From NCBI GenBank assembly GCA_934644965.1, contig CAKUDG010000013.1:11737-75736 (forward strand): a stretch of 64,000 nt of DNA. The letters run 5' to 3'. The notes beneath the pieces were generated by a model. The model saw only the letters and a list, made by a program, of their open reading frames with translations. It was not told the origin of the DNA and searched no databases. The position numbers were made by a program, and so were the translations under genes. Positions 42,344 through 50,484 of this stretch are shown here, in pieces. How positions within the stretch are numbered: the first letter of the stretch is position 1; the number at the start of each line of letters is the position of its first letter. The DNA comes from an uncultured Victivallales bacterium. GTDB taxonomy: Bacteria > Verrucomicrobiota > Lentisphaeria > Victivallales > UBA1829.

Positions 42344-43651
42344 TTATTGTTTTTTGTATTCATTCCTGCGGAGATCCAGCACACGTTTCGCTTTGCCTTC
42401 GGAAGGGGGAAGGGAATTCGGCTCCAGAAGTTCCACGCGGGGAGTGACGCCCAGTTCCGTCCGGACCGCTTCGAGAATGTTTTTCCGCAGGGAATCCATC
42501 GCTTCGAGCGAACCGGTGAAGGAAGCGGCATTCACTTCCACCTTGATATGGATCCGGTCGAGGAAGTCATCCTTGGTAATTTCGATCAGATAATTCGATC
42601 CGACGTCGGGCACGGACATGACCGCCCGTTCAATCTGAAGCGGGAAGATGTTCACGCCGTTGAGAATGAGCATGTCGTCCGAGCGCCCTTTCATCCGTTC
42701 CAGACGGCGGTGGGTTCTGCCGCAGGGACAGGGTTCCGGAAGAATGCGGGTCAGGTCATGAGTCCGGTAGCGGATCAGGGGCATGGCCTTGCGCCGGAGA
42801 GAGGTCAGAACCAGTTCCCCCTCCTCCCCGTCCGGCAGCACTTCACAGGTATCCGGATCAATGATCTCCATATAGTAATGATCCTCCCACAGATGCATGC
42901 CGTTGCGGAAGGGGCATTCAAAAGCCAGTCCGGGACCGCACATTTCGGAAAGTCCGTAGGAATTGAACGCCTTCACGCCGAAGGCTTCCTGAATCTGCTG
43001 GCGCAGCTCCTCGGAATGGTGCTCCGCACCGATGAAGAACATGCGGAGCGCCAGATCCTTTTTCGGATCAATCCCGCATTCGGGGAAGAAGCTGTAAAGA
43101 CGCATCGCATAACTCGGGAGAATATGACATGCCGTCGTGCGGAACTTGTCCATGAACCAGATCTGGCGTTTGGAATTCCCTGCCGCGCTCGGGATCACGA
43201 GCGCTCCGACATTTTCCGCCGCGTAATGCATCCCGAGTCCGCCGGTGAAGAGTCCGTAGCCCATGATGTTCTGGAAGACGTCGCTTTTCCGGAGCCCTGC
43301 CATATAGAGACTGCGGGAGGTGAGATCGGTCCAGTGAAAGAGATCCTCTTTGGTGTGGAAGACCACCGTCGGATTGCCCGTCGTTCCGGAGGAGGAATGA
43401 AGCCTGACAATATTTTCCAGCGGTTCCGCCAGAAATCCGTAGGGAAAATGTTCCCTGAGTTCCGGTTTCGCAATGAATGGAAGCGCTTCAATATCCTTGA
43501 GCGAATGGAATTTCTTCAGAAAATCCGGAGTGATGATCCGGGAATAGAATTCGGATTTCGCGGCCTGTTCCAGGGTTTCCCGGAGCAGTTTCAGCTGCAG
43601 TTTTTCCAGCTCCGGCCGTTCAATCAGTTCCATTTCCTTGTTCCAAAACAT
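42344..43651 (-). CDS. paaK: Phenylacetate-CoA ligase-type adenylate-forming enzyme
   Basis: A 435-residue ANL-superfamily ligase of the PaaK branch. The P-loop is RLHSSSGTTGNPTVVFHTKE, the adenylate-binding Tyr region is SYGLSEMCGPGLAFEC, and LVLTSLRRKAMPLIRYRTHD and CGRTHRRLERMKGRSDDMLI mark the hinge and C-terminal domain, with the late catalytic loop in GKAKRVLDLR. It makes an aryl-CoA from phenylacetate, or from indoleacetate or another aryl acid, at the cost of ATP. No other phenylacetate-catabolism gene is nearby; in anaerobes the gene often serves aryl-acid salvage with IOR, absent here. Confidence 0.92.
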   Translation of the reverse strand: MFWNKEMELIERPELEKLQLKLLRETLEQAAKSEFYSRIITPDFLKKFHSLKDIEALPFIAKPELREHFPYGFLAEPLENIVRLHSSSGTTGNPTVVFHTKEDLFHWTDLTSRSLYMAGLRKSDVFQNIMGYGLFTGGLGMHYAAENVGALVIPSAAGNSKRQIWFMDKFRTTACHILPSYAMRLYSFFPECGIDPKKDLALRMFFIGAEHHSEELRQQIQEAFGVKAFNSYGLSEMCGPGLAFECPFRNGMHLWEDHYYMEIIDPDTCEVLPDGEEGELVLTSLRRKAMPLIRYRTHDLTRILPEPCPCGRTHRRLERMKGRSDDMLILNGVNIFPLQIERAVMSVPDVGSNYLIEITKDDFLDRIHIKVEVNAASFTGSLEAMDSLRKNILEAVRTELGVTPRVELLEPNSLPPSEGKAKRVLDLRRNEYKKQ

Positions 43652-43723
43652 AATTCAAGCCTTTCCAGTAATGACAGAGCAGTCTCCGTCAGTCCATAAT
43701 GTACTGTATGTATATAGAGAATG

Positions 43724-44479
43724 TTACGCCGCGCTTCCTCCGGCGGCGGCAGGTTTCCTTTTCGGTTTCACAGTGAGAATAAAGCCCAGCGCAAGGCTCA
43801 GAATCGCGCTCATGAGAACTCGGTAGTTCCCTGGCAGACAGAAGGTGACGGTATGCGCTGGAATCCAGAAAAAGAGAATCGTCTTCAGCATGAAGGATCC
43901 CCACACATGCGGATCCAGCCGCCCCAGGAATTCGGCTCCGCCCACAAAACGCTTCTCCGCAATCACAATGTTGAACCATTCATGGGAAAGCATCATCGGA
44001 TAGCAGAAGATCAGGTTCATCCAGAGGGAAGTGGAGAAGGCGAAAAGCAGTGTCCGCCCAAACGTCATGTCCGGGGACGGAGGAGCTCCCACCGGCCAGA
44101 GTGGACTGCCCATCAGAGCGCCGACGCCCGTTGCAAACATTTGAAACACATAGGTGAAAAGAATCCCATACAGCCCCCACACCAGAAATTTCGGGACGAG
44201 CGAAGGGGTTTTCCAGGAAGAGGTTTTCCCGCGGATCTTGAGCATTTCCCCGAAGGTCGCCAGAAGCGCCACTTTCAGAAATCCGGAAAGATAGGGATAG
44301 GCGCCGACCGTGGTTCCAAAGTTTTTCAGACCGGTGAAATGCGTCAGGCAATCGGAAAAGGAAAACGCGTTCTCCATCATGCCGAAGGTCCCGTCCGGAC
44401 GAATCGTAAAGGGAAAGAAAAAGACTGTTCCGGCATAAACGAGAACATACAGCAGGGCAAAGCAGTCGGTTTTTTTCAA
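43724..44479 (-). CDS. Polytopic membrane protein with Mpv17/PMP22-like C-terminus
   Basis: A 251-residue protein with about six predicted transmembrane helices. The C-terminal 80 residues (WMNLIFCYPMMLSHEWFN through FFWIPAHTVTFCLPGNYRVL) resemble the eukaryotic Mpv17/PMP22 signature, in which Trp-x-x-Trp-Pro is followed by an Asn-Phe-x-x-Val-Pro-x-x-x-Arg-Val-Leu pattern. Similarity was judged by eye only. The start is a TTG at 44479 with AAGGAG 10 nt upstream; an earlier TTG at 44503 overlaps that site. It diverges from an exported-protein gene. Function unknown. Confidence 0.65.
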   Translation of the reverse strand: MKKTDCFALLYVLVYAGTVFFFPFTIRPDGTFGMMENAFSFSDCLTHFTGLKNFGTTVGAYPYLSGFLKVALLATFGEMLKIRGKTSSWKTPSLVPKFLVWGLYGILFTYVFQMFATGVGALMGSPLWPVGAPPSPDMTFGRTLLFAFSTSLWMNLIFCYPMMLSHEWFNIVIAEKRFVGGAEFLGRLDPHVWGSFMLKTILFFWIPAHTVTFCLPGNYRVLMSAILSLALGFILTVKPKRKPAAAGGSAA

Positions 44480-44559
44480 ATCGGGAATGCTCCTTGATTT
44501 CAATTCTGTTTGCTTTCTTCCATGGCAAGATACTGCCGGAAAGTTGCGGAAGTGGTGTT

Positions 44560-44587
44560 AACATAGCGCAAAAACGCGTCAGAGCAA
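44560..44587 (-). promoter_or_regulatory. Promoter for the Mpv17-like gene
   Basis: Minus-strand TTGCTC (44582-44587), 16-bp spacer, TATGTT (44560-44565). Confidence 0.5.
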
Positions 44588-44639
44588 CTATTTTTCACGA
44601 AGATTTTGCAGATATCGCCAAAAAGGGGGAAAAAAAGTT

Positions 44640-44667
44640 TTGCATTCGGGAAAGTATCGACTATATT
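44640..44667 (+). promoter_or_regulatory. Promoter for the Ala/Glu/Pro-rich exported protein gene
   Basis: TTGCAT (44640-44645), 16-bp spacer, TATATT (44662-44667), about 55 bp before the start codon. Confidence 0.6.
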
Positions 44668-44727
44668 TCAATTCGTTGGGTATGGCTGCAATCATAAGAA
44701 ACATAAGATTCAAATAAAAGTGGAGGA

Positions 44728-45543
44728 ATGATGGAGCTCGTCAAAAAAACCATGCTCGCGGCGGCAATGCTTTTTGCCATCGGTTCGGTTCTCAATGCTG
44801 CCGAGGAAGGGAAAAACGCACCGGAGGTGAAAGCGGCGGAAACGCCCGCAGCCGTTGCTCCGGCGGAAACTCCGGCCGCCGTCCAGGCAGAGGAGAAAGC
44901 AACTGTCGCAGAGGCTGCTCCGGCGGAAACTCCCGCAGTTCAGGCGGAGGAAGCCGCTACGCTTGAGGAGGAACAGGCCGCTGCCGAAGCAGAAGTCTTC
45001 GCAGACGAAAATGAAGACAGAGTCGTCTGCAACATTTTCGGATGGGACGTCACCGAGCGCGACTGCAAAACCGCCATGATGTACATTCCCAACCGGATCG
45101 TCGATTTCGCTGACATCTTCACCATCGAGCTGGGACTCGGTCCCCGGGCCGGTCTGAACATCATTACTACGAGGGCGGTGGTCTCCGGAGCTCAGATCGG
45201 CTGTTCCGCAGACGCCATCAAAGCCTTTGACCGTCAGTACGGATACGGCATCTACAACGGATGGGATGCGCATTTCCTGTTCACCGGAGCGGAAGACACG
45301 ATGCGCGAATATACCGGCGGATCCGTGGTGCCATACTGGCAGATTGCGGACGGAATGTCCGTGCGTTCCGAGGAAATCTTTACAAACAAGACCCGCGACT
45401 ACTGGGCTGTCGGTCTTGAAGTTTCCGCTCTTGTGCATGTGAAGGTCCTGATTCATCCGGTATCCTTCTACGACTTCTTCGCCGGTATCATCTGCTTTGA
45501 TCCTGAAGAAGACGATATGCCTCTGAAAGAGGTGGATTATTAA
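44728..45543 (+). CDS. Exported protein with Ala/Glu/Pro repeats, unknown function
   Basis: A 271-residue protein with a signal peptide (about residues 1-25, LAAAMLFAIGSVLNAAEE). An Ala/Glu/Pro-rich stretch (about 28-95) contains the repeated words PAETPAAV and VQAEE. The C-terminal 175 residues form a conserved-looking domain starting NRIVDFADIFTIELGLGPRA and containing GYGIYNGWDAHF and a terminal acidic YDDM-like tail; it probably binds the inside of the outer membrane or is surface exposed. The family is not recognised. A second ATG follows the first directly. It has its own promoter and a strong terminator, so it is expressed alone. Confidence 0.8.
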   Translation: MMELVKKTMLAAAMLFAIGSVLNAAEEGKNAPEVKAAETPAAVAPAETPAAVQAEEKATVAEAAPAETPAVQAEEAATLEEEQAAAEAEVFADENEDRVVCNIFGWDVTERDCKTAMMYIPNRIVDFADIFTIELGLGPRAGLNIITTRAVVSGAQIGCSADAIKAFDRQYGYGIYNGWDAHFLFTGAEDTMREYTGGSVVPYWQIADGMSVRSEEIFTNKTRDYWAVGLEVSALVHVKVLIHPVSFYDFFAGIICFDPEEDDMPLKEVDY

Positions 45544-45571
45544 TCCTCCTGTTTCTTCTGCCCGATGATGC

Positions 45572-45612
45572 GGGACGTTCTCCTGTCCGAAAGGAGAACG
45601 TCCCTGTTTTTT
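45572..45612 (+). terminator. Strong intrinsic terminator
   Basis: GGGACGTTCTCCT pairs perfectly with AGGAGAACGTCCC across a 7-nt loop, followed by TGTTTTTT. It lies 29 bp after the stop of the exported-protein gene. Confidence 0.95.
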
Positions 45613-45737
45613 CCGCTCTTTCTTTTCCGTTTTTTTTCCGACGACTCAGAGTTCTTGCCGCTTCGCCGCTTTTTCTACGCTGTCTCTCCATAGCGCCTTC
45701 ATCGATCTGATTCCAGAAGAAAGACTATTTCAGTATT

Positions 45738-46118
45738 ATGCAGAATCCGAATGAGCCCAACGCCGGAGCTCCTGTCCCGGAAGGATTCCACTGTCTTCAC
45801 TGCGGCGCCTGCTGCCGATGGGAGGGGCCTGTGCGGATCAGGGAGGAGGAAGCGGACCGGATTGCGGAGTTCCTGAAAATGGACGTCCGCGACTTCATTG
45901 CACTCTATACAGAGCTGCTTCCGGACCGGACGGGACTGACTCTCACGGAAAAGCCGGATGGTTCGTGCATTTTCCTGGATGAAGCGGGAAATCTCTGTCT
46001 GATCCACGCCGTCAAACCCGGCCAGTGTTCAGACTTCCCCTGGAAATGGCGTTTCCCCGGATGGGAAAAGGAATGTGCCGCAGGACACCGCCATGACGAC
46101 AGCGGCAAAGAATCATAA
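45738..46118 (+). CDS. YkgJ-type CxxCxxxCC metal-cluster protein
   Basis: A 126-residue protein of the UPF0153/YkgJ group. The motif FHCLHCGACCRWEGP gives C19, C22, C25 and C26, and further cysteines in GSCIFL, NLCLIH, PGQCSDFPW and EKECAAGH complete the family pattern, which is thought to bind Zn or an iron-sulfur cluster. Function is unknown. It is isolated between a terminator and a minus-strand operon; the ribosome site is weak. Confidence 0.85.
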   Translation: MQNPNEPNAGAPVPEGFHCLHCGACCRWEGPVRIREEEADRIAEFLKMDVRDFIALYTELLPDRTGLTLTEKPDGSCIFLDEAGNLCLIHAVKPGQCSDFPWKWRFPGWEKECAAGHRHDDSGKES

Positions 46119-46172
46119 AAAAGACAGCCGCGGCTCCCGGAGGAATACCGGAGAGAGGTAGACAGGAAGGTA

Positions 46173-47258
46173 TTAAAAATAAAGCGTATCCAGACTTCTG
46201 CGTGGATCCGGACCTTTCTTGTCTGCCGATGCATCCGTCTTTGTTTCAGGGGGGATGACCCATGCCTGTGGGATTTCATCAATGCGTTTTCGCATCAGCT
46301 GGGCGAGGAAGGAGTCCAGCCAGACGAGCTGAGCCTGGGAGTGTTCCATTTGGACAGCTTTCAGGGAAGAGAGCAGCGATTTCAGATCCTCGGTCTGCGG
46401 AGGGGGCGTGTACCAGATGGAGTTTCTCCGGAATATGCGGGATCCGTCTTCGCCGATGGTCTCCTGCGCGAATTTTGAGCTTCCGGAAAGGATCTGGCGG
46501 ACCCGTTTCTTCCATTGTTTCCGGATCTTTTCCTCTTCGATGACAACGGTCTCGTTCCAAAGAGCCATTGCGTCTTCCGGATTTTCCGCGAGACCGGCGA
46601 GGCAGGCAAATTCCCTGATTTCGGGGATTGTGAGTTCTCCGCGGAAATGGACGAAGAGATTCATCAGACTGCGCAGATGCTCCCGTTCCAGGGGTTTCCC
46701 GGACTGCCGGACACCATAAGGATCCACCAGACACATTCTCCCCGTTGAAAGACAGTACATCACATTCCCTGCATGGAAATCCCGATGAATGATTCTGGCA
46801 TCCACGAATCTGCGGATGAATCCGGCCAATTCCTGGAGAAAAGCTTTCTTCTTCACAGGATCCCATGCGGCGGAACGGAACCAGTATTCCAGGACCGTCA
46901 CGGAATTTTCAAGGGCGCGGGAAAGCAGCATTCCCTCCGGGAAACGCCGTCCCCACCCGACACAGTCGACACACGGAATGGACAGCGCATGAAGCAAACG
47001 GCAGGAGAGAAATTCCTTTTTCGCCTTGCAGCGGAACAGAGCCTTGAAAGAAGCGGAAACCCCTTTGGGGCTGTCGTGCTTCACAAAATACTCCCTCCCA
47101 GCTGCATCCGTGACACGGAACACGGAACGGACAGCATTGCGTTTGACCGGAAGCGCTTCATATTCCGGAAAATGTTCGAACCACGGATCCAGCATGTCTT
47201 CAGACTCGATCCGCCATTTCCAGAAGTGCCGTCTGACCGTTTCAAGAGTTTTTTTCAT
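46173..47258 (-). CDS. Lipopolysaccharide kinase (WaaP/KdkA)-like protein 1
   Basis: A 361-residue protein kinase-fold enzyme of the WaaP/Kdo-kinase family. Visible are the ATP lysine K60 (EYFVKHD), the catalytic loop IIHRDFHAGNV with D160 and N165, and the metal Asp in CLVDPYG (D179). The C-terminal 130 residues are basic and helical without a recognised domain. Such enzymes phosphorylate heptose or Kdo of the LPS core at the cytoplasmic face. It overlaps the second kinase gene by 4 bp and ends the degT-ftsA-ftsZ operon. Confidence 0.88.
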   Translation of the reverse strand: MKKTLETVRRHFWKWRIESEDMLDPWFEHFPEYEALPVKRNAVRSVFRVTDAAGREYFVKHDSPKGVSASFKALFRCKAKKEFLSCRLLHALSIPCVDCVGWGRRFPEGMLLSRALENSVTVLEYWFRSAAWDPVKKKAFLQELAGFIRRFVDARIIHRDFHAGNVMYCLSTGRMCLVDPYGVRQSGKPLEREHLRSLMNLFVHFRGELTIPEIREFACLAGLAENPEDAMALWNETVVIEEEKIRKQWKKRVRQILSGSSKFAQETIGEDGSRIFRRNSIWYTPPPQTEDLKSLLSSLKAVQMEHSQAQLVWLDSFLAQLMRKRIDEIPQAWVIPPETKTDASADKKGPDPRRSLDTLYF

Positions 47259-48148
47259 ACGGTGTTCCTGCGACTTTTCCGCTGCTCGGAAAGCAGAGTT
47301 TTCTTCCTGCGGAATTCGGAACGTTCCGCAAGGGCATCCGCCGCAGGAAGAGGAAGATCCGGCTTTTCTGACGCATACGCATCCATCAGGATTTTTCCGA
47401 GCCGGAACGGATCCGGAAAGCCTTCCGGCATATACGGATTCTGGCTGGAAAGGATCTGCACGGAGGAAACGATGCGCGCCAGTTCATCCAGCACAAACGG
47501 CAAAGGCGGAGACCCGGAAAAGATCCGGGCACCGTCCAGATCCCAGAGACCGTACTGGACATCGGGTGTCCAGTTTCCGCAGTAGAAGAAATTCTGCATT
47601 TTCAGGTCTCCGTGGATCATACGGCCCGCATGCATCCGGGCGGCCAGACGGCCCGCGGCCTCCAGAAAGGAAATGCCTGCAGTCTCCACATCGACGGTCT
47701 CCACAAGAATTTTCGAAGCATTTCTGATATCGGCTCTGGAGCTCGTGACAAGGTATCCCGCCTGGAGAATTCCAAAACAACTGCGCCGTTCCCCTGCCGC
47801 AAGCACCTCCGGAGTATCGATCCCGATCTCCCGGAGTCTTGTCGCCGCGACAACCGCCCGGAAACAGCGTGCCGGACGGAAAAGATAACGGAGCGTAAAA
47901 CGAAGTCCCTTGTTGTTTGTACGCTTGAGAAAAACCGGATTCCCTCCCGGGTCCAGAGCAAGCAGCCCCGCCGTCGTAGTCCTGGAATCCTTGAGGACAA
48001 AGGAAGACTCCAGTAGACTGTCGATCCGCGGAAGAATCCCTTCCAGCGCCTCCGACCACATTCCCGGGAGAACAGCAAAAAACAATCCGTCTCCCTTCAC
48101 AATGCGGACATGATTTTCCTTCATCCATTTTCTGAGGCTTCTGTTCAT
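47255..48148 (-). CDS. Lipopolysaccharide kinase (WaaP/KdkA)-like protein 2
   Basis: A 297-residue relative of the next gene. The kinase-fold elements are the ATP lysine K75 (VFLKRTN), the catalytic loop MIHGDLKMQNF (D181, N186) and the metal-binding DLDGAR (D203). The start is the ATG at 48148, with AAAGG 8 nt upstream; a TTG 6 bp earlier would be too close to that site. The gene follows the M28 gene by 21 bp and overlaps kinase 1 as ATGA. Two WaaP-type kinases in tandem suggest two phosphates on the inner core; this is inference. Confidence 0.87.
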   Translation of the reverse strand: MNRSLRKWMKENHVRIVKGDGLFFAVLPGMWSEALEGILPRIDSLLESSFVLKDSRTTTAGLLALDPGGNPVFLKRTNNKGLRFTLRYLFRPARCFRAVVAATRLREIGIDTPEVLAAGERRSCFGILQAGYLVTSSRADIRNASKILVETVDVETAGISFLEAAGRLAARMHAGRMIHGDLKMQNFFYCGNWTPDVQYGLWDLDGARIFSGSPPLPFVLDELARIVSSVQILSSQNPYMPEGFPDPFRLGKILMDAYASEKPDLPLPAADALAERSEFRRKKTLLSEQRKSRRNTV

Positions 48149-48169
48149 GGGCAAAACCTTTGCTTCTGT

Positions 48170-49111
48170 TCACGGGTGACGGGGCTTCTGCTCCTCCGCC
48201 AGACGCCAGATCAGAGCCAGGGCGGTATCGGCGGCGGTTTTCATGCTCGATCCGGAAATCTTGTCCAGCGTGTCCGCACGGGTATGCCAGTAACGGTTCC
48301 CCGGGCCATATTCAAAATCTATAAGATTGATGGAGGGGACTCCCTGTTCCAGAAAGGGAACATGATCATCCAGAATGGAAAGGCCGCTGCGGGAAAAATG
48401 TGCGCCGTACCCGAGTTTCCCGGCCTCTTCGAGGGTGAGACGCGTCAGAAGAGCGTCAGAATTTTCCGGAATGGTGACATTCAGGTCGCGGTCTCCGATC
48501 ATGTCCAGCAGGATCATGGCACGGCACTGCGCGAGGGAGCCGTTCTTCTTCCAGACGGAGGCCAGACGGCGGCTTCCATGGAGACCGTCGTGCTTCCCGT
48601 ATTCCAGCAGACATTCTTCTCCGTCGAAAAACACAAAGTGAATTGTGAAGGGGGGAACCCCCTCGGCTCCGTCGAGCGCCGTCATCATGGCGAGAAGGGC
48701 CCCAACGCCCGAGGCGCCGTCGTTGGCGCCTTCAAACGGGAAAAGCTGGAATTTCTTCGTATCGTAATGCGCTGCAACAAGAATATGCTCGGAAGACTTC
48801 CCCGGAAGAGTTGCAATGATATTGCAGAAACGCAGCTTACCGGAGGGTGTCAGGTCATCGAATTCCATCCGTTCCGTCCGGAAGCGCCTGAGTTTTCCTG
48901 CTTCGGAAGCGATCCAGTCCGCGGACTGTTTTGCGCCGGGGGAACCTGCATGCCTCGGGACGATGGAAGCATTTTTTTCCGCAAAGGAAAATGCCAGATC
49001 CGCATCGATGCGGGGCGCTTCTTTCATCAGCGGCAGCCTCCGCCCTTCTCCGACGCCGCAGGCGCAGAGGCTGACAAAAAGCGGAAGAAGCGGGAGAAAA
49101 GAGATTCTCAT
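48170..49111 (-). CDS. M28-family enzyme, glutaminyl-peptide cyclotransferase-like
   Basis: A 313-residue exported zinc enzyme. The N-terminus MRISFLPLLPLFVSLCACG ends in a near-lipobox with Cys18, so it may be a lipoprotein. The M28 metal and catalytic motifs are VAAHYDTK, NDGASGVGAL, FFDGEE and LLDMIGD. DGLHGSRRLA followed by YWHTRADTLDKI resembles glutaminyl cyclases more than aminopeptidases. It may form N-terminal pyroglutamate on exported proteins, but an aminopeptidase cannot be excluded. Its start overlaps the ftsZ stop by 4 bp. Confidence 0.82.
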   Translation of the reverse strand: MRISFLPLLPLFVSLCACGVGEGRRLPLMKEAPRIDADLAFSFAEKNASIVPRHAGSPGAKQSADWIASEAGKLRRFRTERMEFDDLTPSGKLRFCNIIATLPGKSSEHILVAAHYDTKKFQLFPFEGANDGASGVGALLAMMTALDGAEGVPPFTIHFVFFDGEECLLEYGKHDGLHGSRRLASVWKKNGSLAQCRAMILLDMIGDRDLNVTIPENSDALLTRLTLEEAGKLGYGAHFSRSGLSILDDHVPFLEQGVPSINLIDFEYGPGNRYWHTRADTLDKISGSSMKTAADTALALIWRLAEEQKPRHP

Positions 49112-50484
49112 GATCTGCCGTTCCCGCCTTTGTCAATGGTGATGTTCCGGCGCTGGAAGGTGGGAATATCGAGATCCTCCTCCTTGTATTTGGTGGGAGG
49201 CAGATTTGCAAAGATGCCCTTGGAATAGCTCTGGAGTTCCAGCACGCCCTGTTCCAGAGCGCCCTTCGTGCTTTCGGCGGAAACGGATCCTGCGGAAGGG
49301 GCGGCCGCGACTTTGCTGCTGCTCCATTCCTTCCGGTCCTTCCGCATGGGGGCGCTTTCAAGCTTCTGTTCGTATTTGATGGAAATGGCGGTGAGCTGGA
49401 CCCGTCCGTCCGCGGCGGGCGTACTGCTCGCCCCGACAAGAAGATTGACCCCTTTCGGAAGCATGCCGGAAATCTGTTCCAGTGTCCGCTTCATTTCCCC
49501 GAGAGTGAGATCCGCTCCTCCGCTCAGAACGATGATCGCAGCATCGGACGCCTCCAGCTTCGCAAGTCCGCCGAGAAACGGGGATTCCAGCATCCGTTCC
49601 AATGCAATGGTGCAGCGGTCGAGACCGTCTTTGTGCGAAGCGGAGCCGACTCCGACTCCGCAAGTGCATTTCCGCCCCCGAAGCAAAGCCATGAAGCTGG
49701 CTATGTCTGACCCGACAATGCTCCGGCTGCGCAGAAGTCCGCAGATGCCCGCCACCGTGCGGGCGATTTCCTCAGACGCCTTGGTGAAAGCCGCGGGAGC
49801 GGGAGTATTGGCTGGAAGCATGGAAAAAAGAAGATCGTTCGGCAGCGGAAGAAGGATATCCGTCACGGGGAGGAGTTCCGCTATGCAGTCATCTGCGTTC
49901 TTCTTGCGCGAATACGCTTCAAAGGAAAAGGGGGTGCTCAGAAGAAAGACGGCGGGAATTTTCGCCGAGCGGACAATGCTTGCCACGGTTCTCATGCCTC
50001 CGGTGGCGGTCCCCCCGCCGAGACCGCCGGTCACGACCAGAAGAGAGACGCCGGTAAGAAGGGAGGCCATGCGGGAGCGTTCGCGGGCAAGGGCGCGTTC
50101 ACCTCGGATAACGTCGCCTCCGCAGCCGGTTCCGTCGCGGATCACCCAGTCGGAGGAGGCTGCGATTTTCTTCCCGGCCGTCGTTTCCGCGAGGGATTCG
50201 CTGTCCGTATCCACCACGGCCGTTTCGATCCAGGATGTCCCCGGGCAGGAGGAAAGCGCATGGACAATCCGGCAGCCCTCTCCTCCGATTCCGATGACCA
50301 GTGCACGGGGGGAGGATTTTTCTTTTTCATCTCCAGCGGGCGTTCTTCCACCATCCCCGTCTGTCCTCCCGTCCGGGTTCTGTCCTGAGGAAGAGGGAAT
50401 GGGGGAAGCGGAGGATGAGCTGGAAAGCGCATCTGCTGCTGCCGCCGAACGCGGGGAAAATCCGTCTTCTGTATCCGGGCTCAT
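49108..50484 (-). CDS. ftsZ: Divergent cell division GTPase FtsZ
   Basis: A 458-residue FtsZ. About 60 Ser/Gly/Asp-rich residues precede the GTPase domain. Recognisable loops are T1 VIGIGGEGCRIV (63-74), the tubulin signature GGLGGGTATGG (153-163), TPFSFEA (184-190), LPNDLL (214-219) and the C-terminal FtsA-binding peptide LDIPTFQRRN. Departures from the consensus are GGGTATG for GGGTGTG and a T7 loop SIVGSDIASFM (255-265) in which the N of NxDxxD is Gly and the second catalytic Asp is Ser. It overlaps ftsA and the M28 gene by 4 bp each. GTP hydrolysis may be altered. Confidence 0.93.
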   Translation of the reverse strand: MSPDTEDGFSPRSAAAADALSSSSSASPIPSSSGQNPDGRTDGDGGRTPAGDEKEKSSPRALVIGIGGEGCRIVHALSSCPGTSWIETAVVDTDSESLAETTAGKKIAASSDWVIRDGTGCGGDVIRGERALARERSRMASLLTGVSLLVVTGGLGGGTATGGMRTVASIVRSAKIPAVFLLSTPFSFEAYSRKKNADDCIAELLPVTDILLPLPNDLLFSMLPANTPAPAAFTKASEEIARTVAGICGLLRSRSIVGSDIASFMALLRGRKCTCGVGVGSASHKDGLDRCTIALERMLESPFLGGLAKLEASDAAIIVLSGGADLTLGEMKRTLEQISGMLPKGVNLLVGASSTPAADGRVQLTAISIKYEQKLESAPMRKDRKEWSSSKVAAAPSAGSVSAESTKGALEQGVLELQSYSKGIFANLPPTKYKEEDLDIPTFQRRNITIDKGGNGRS

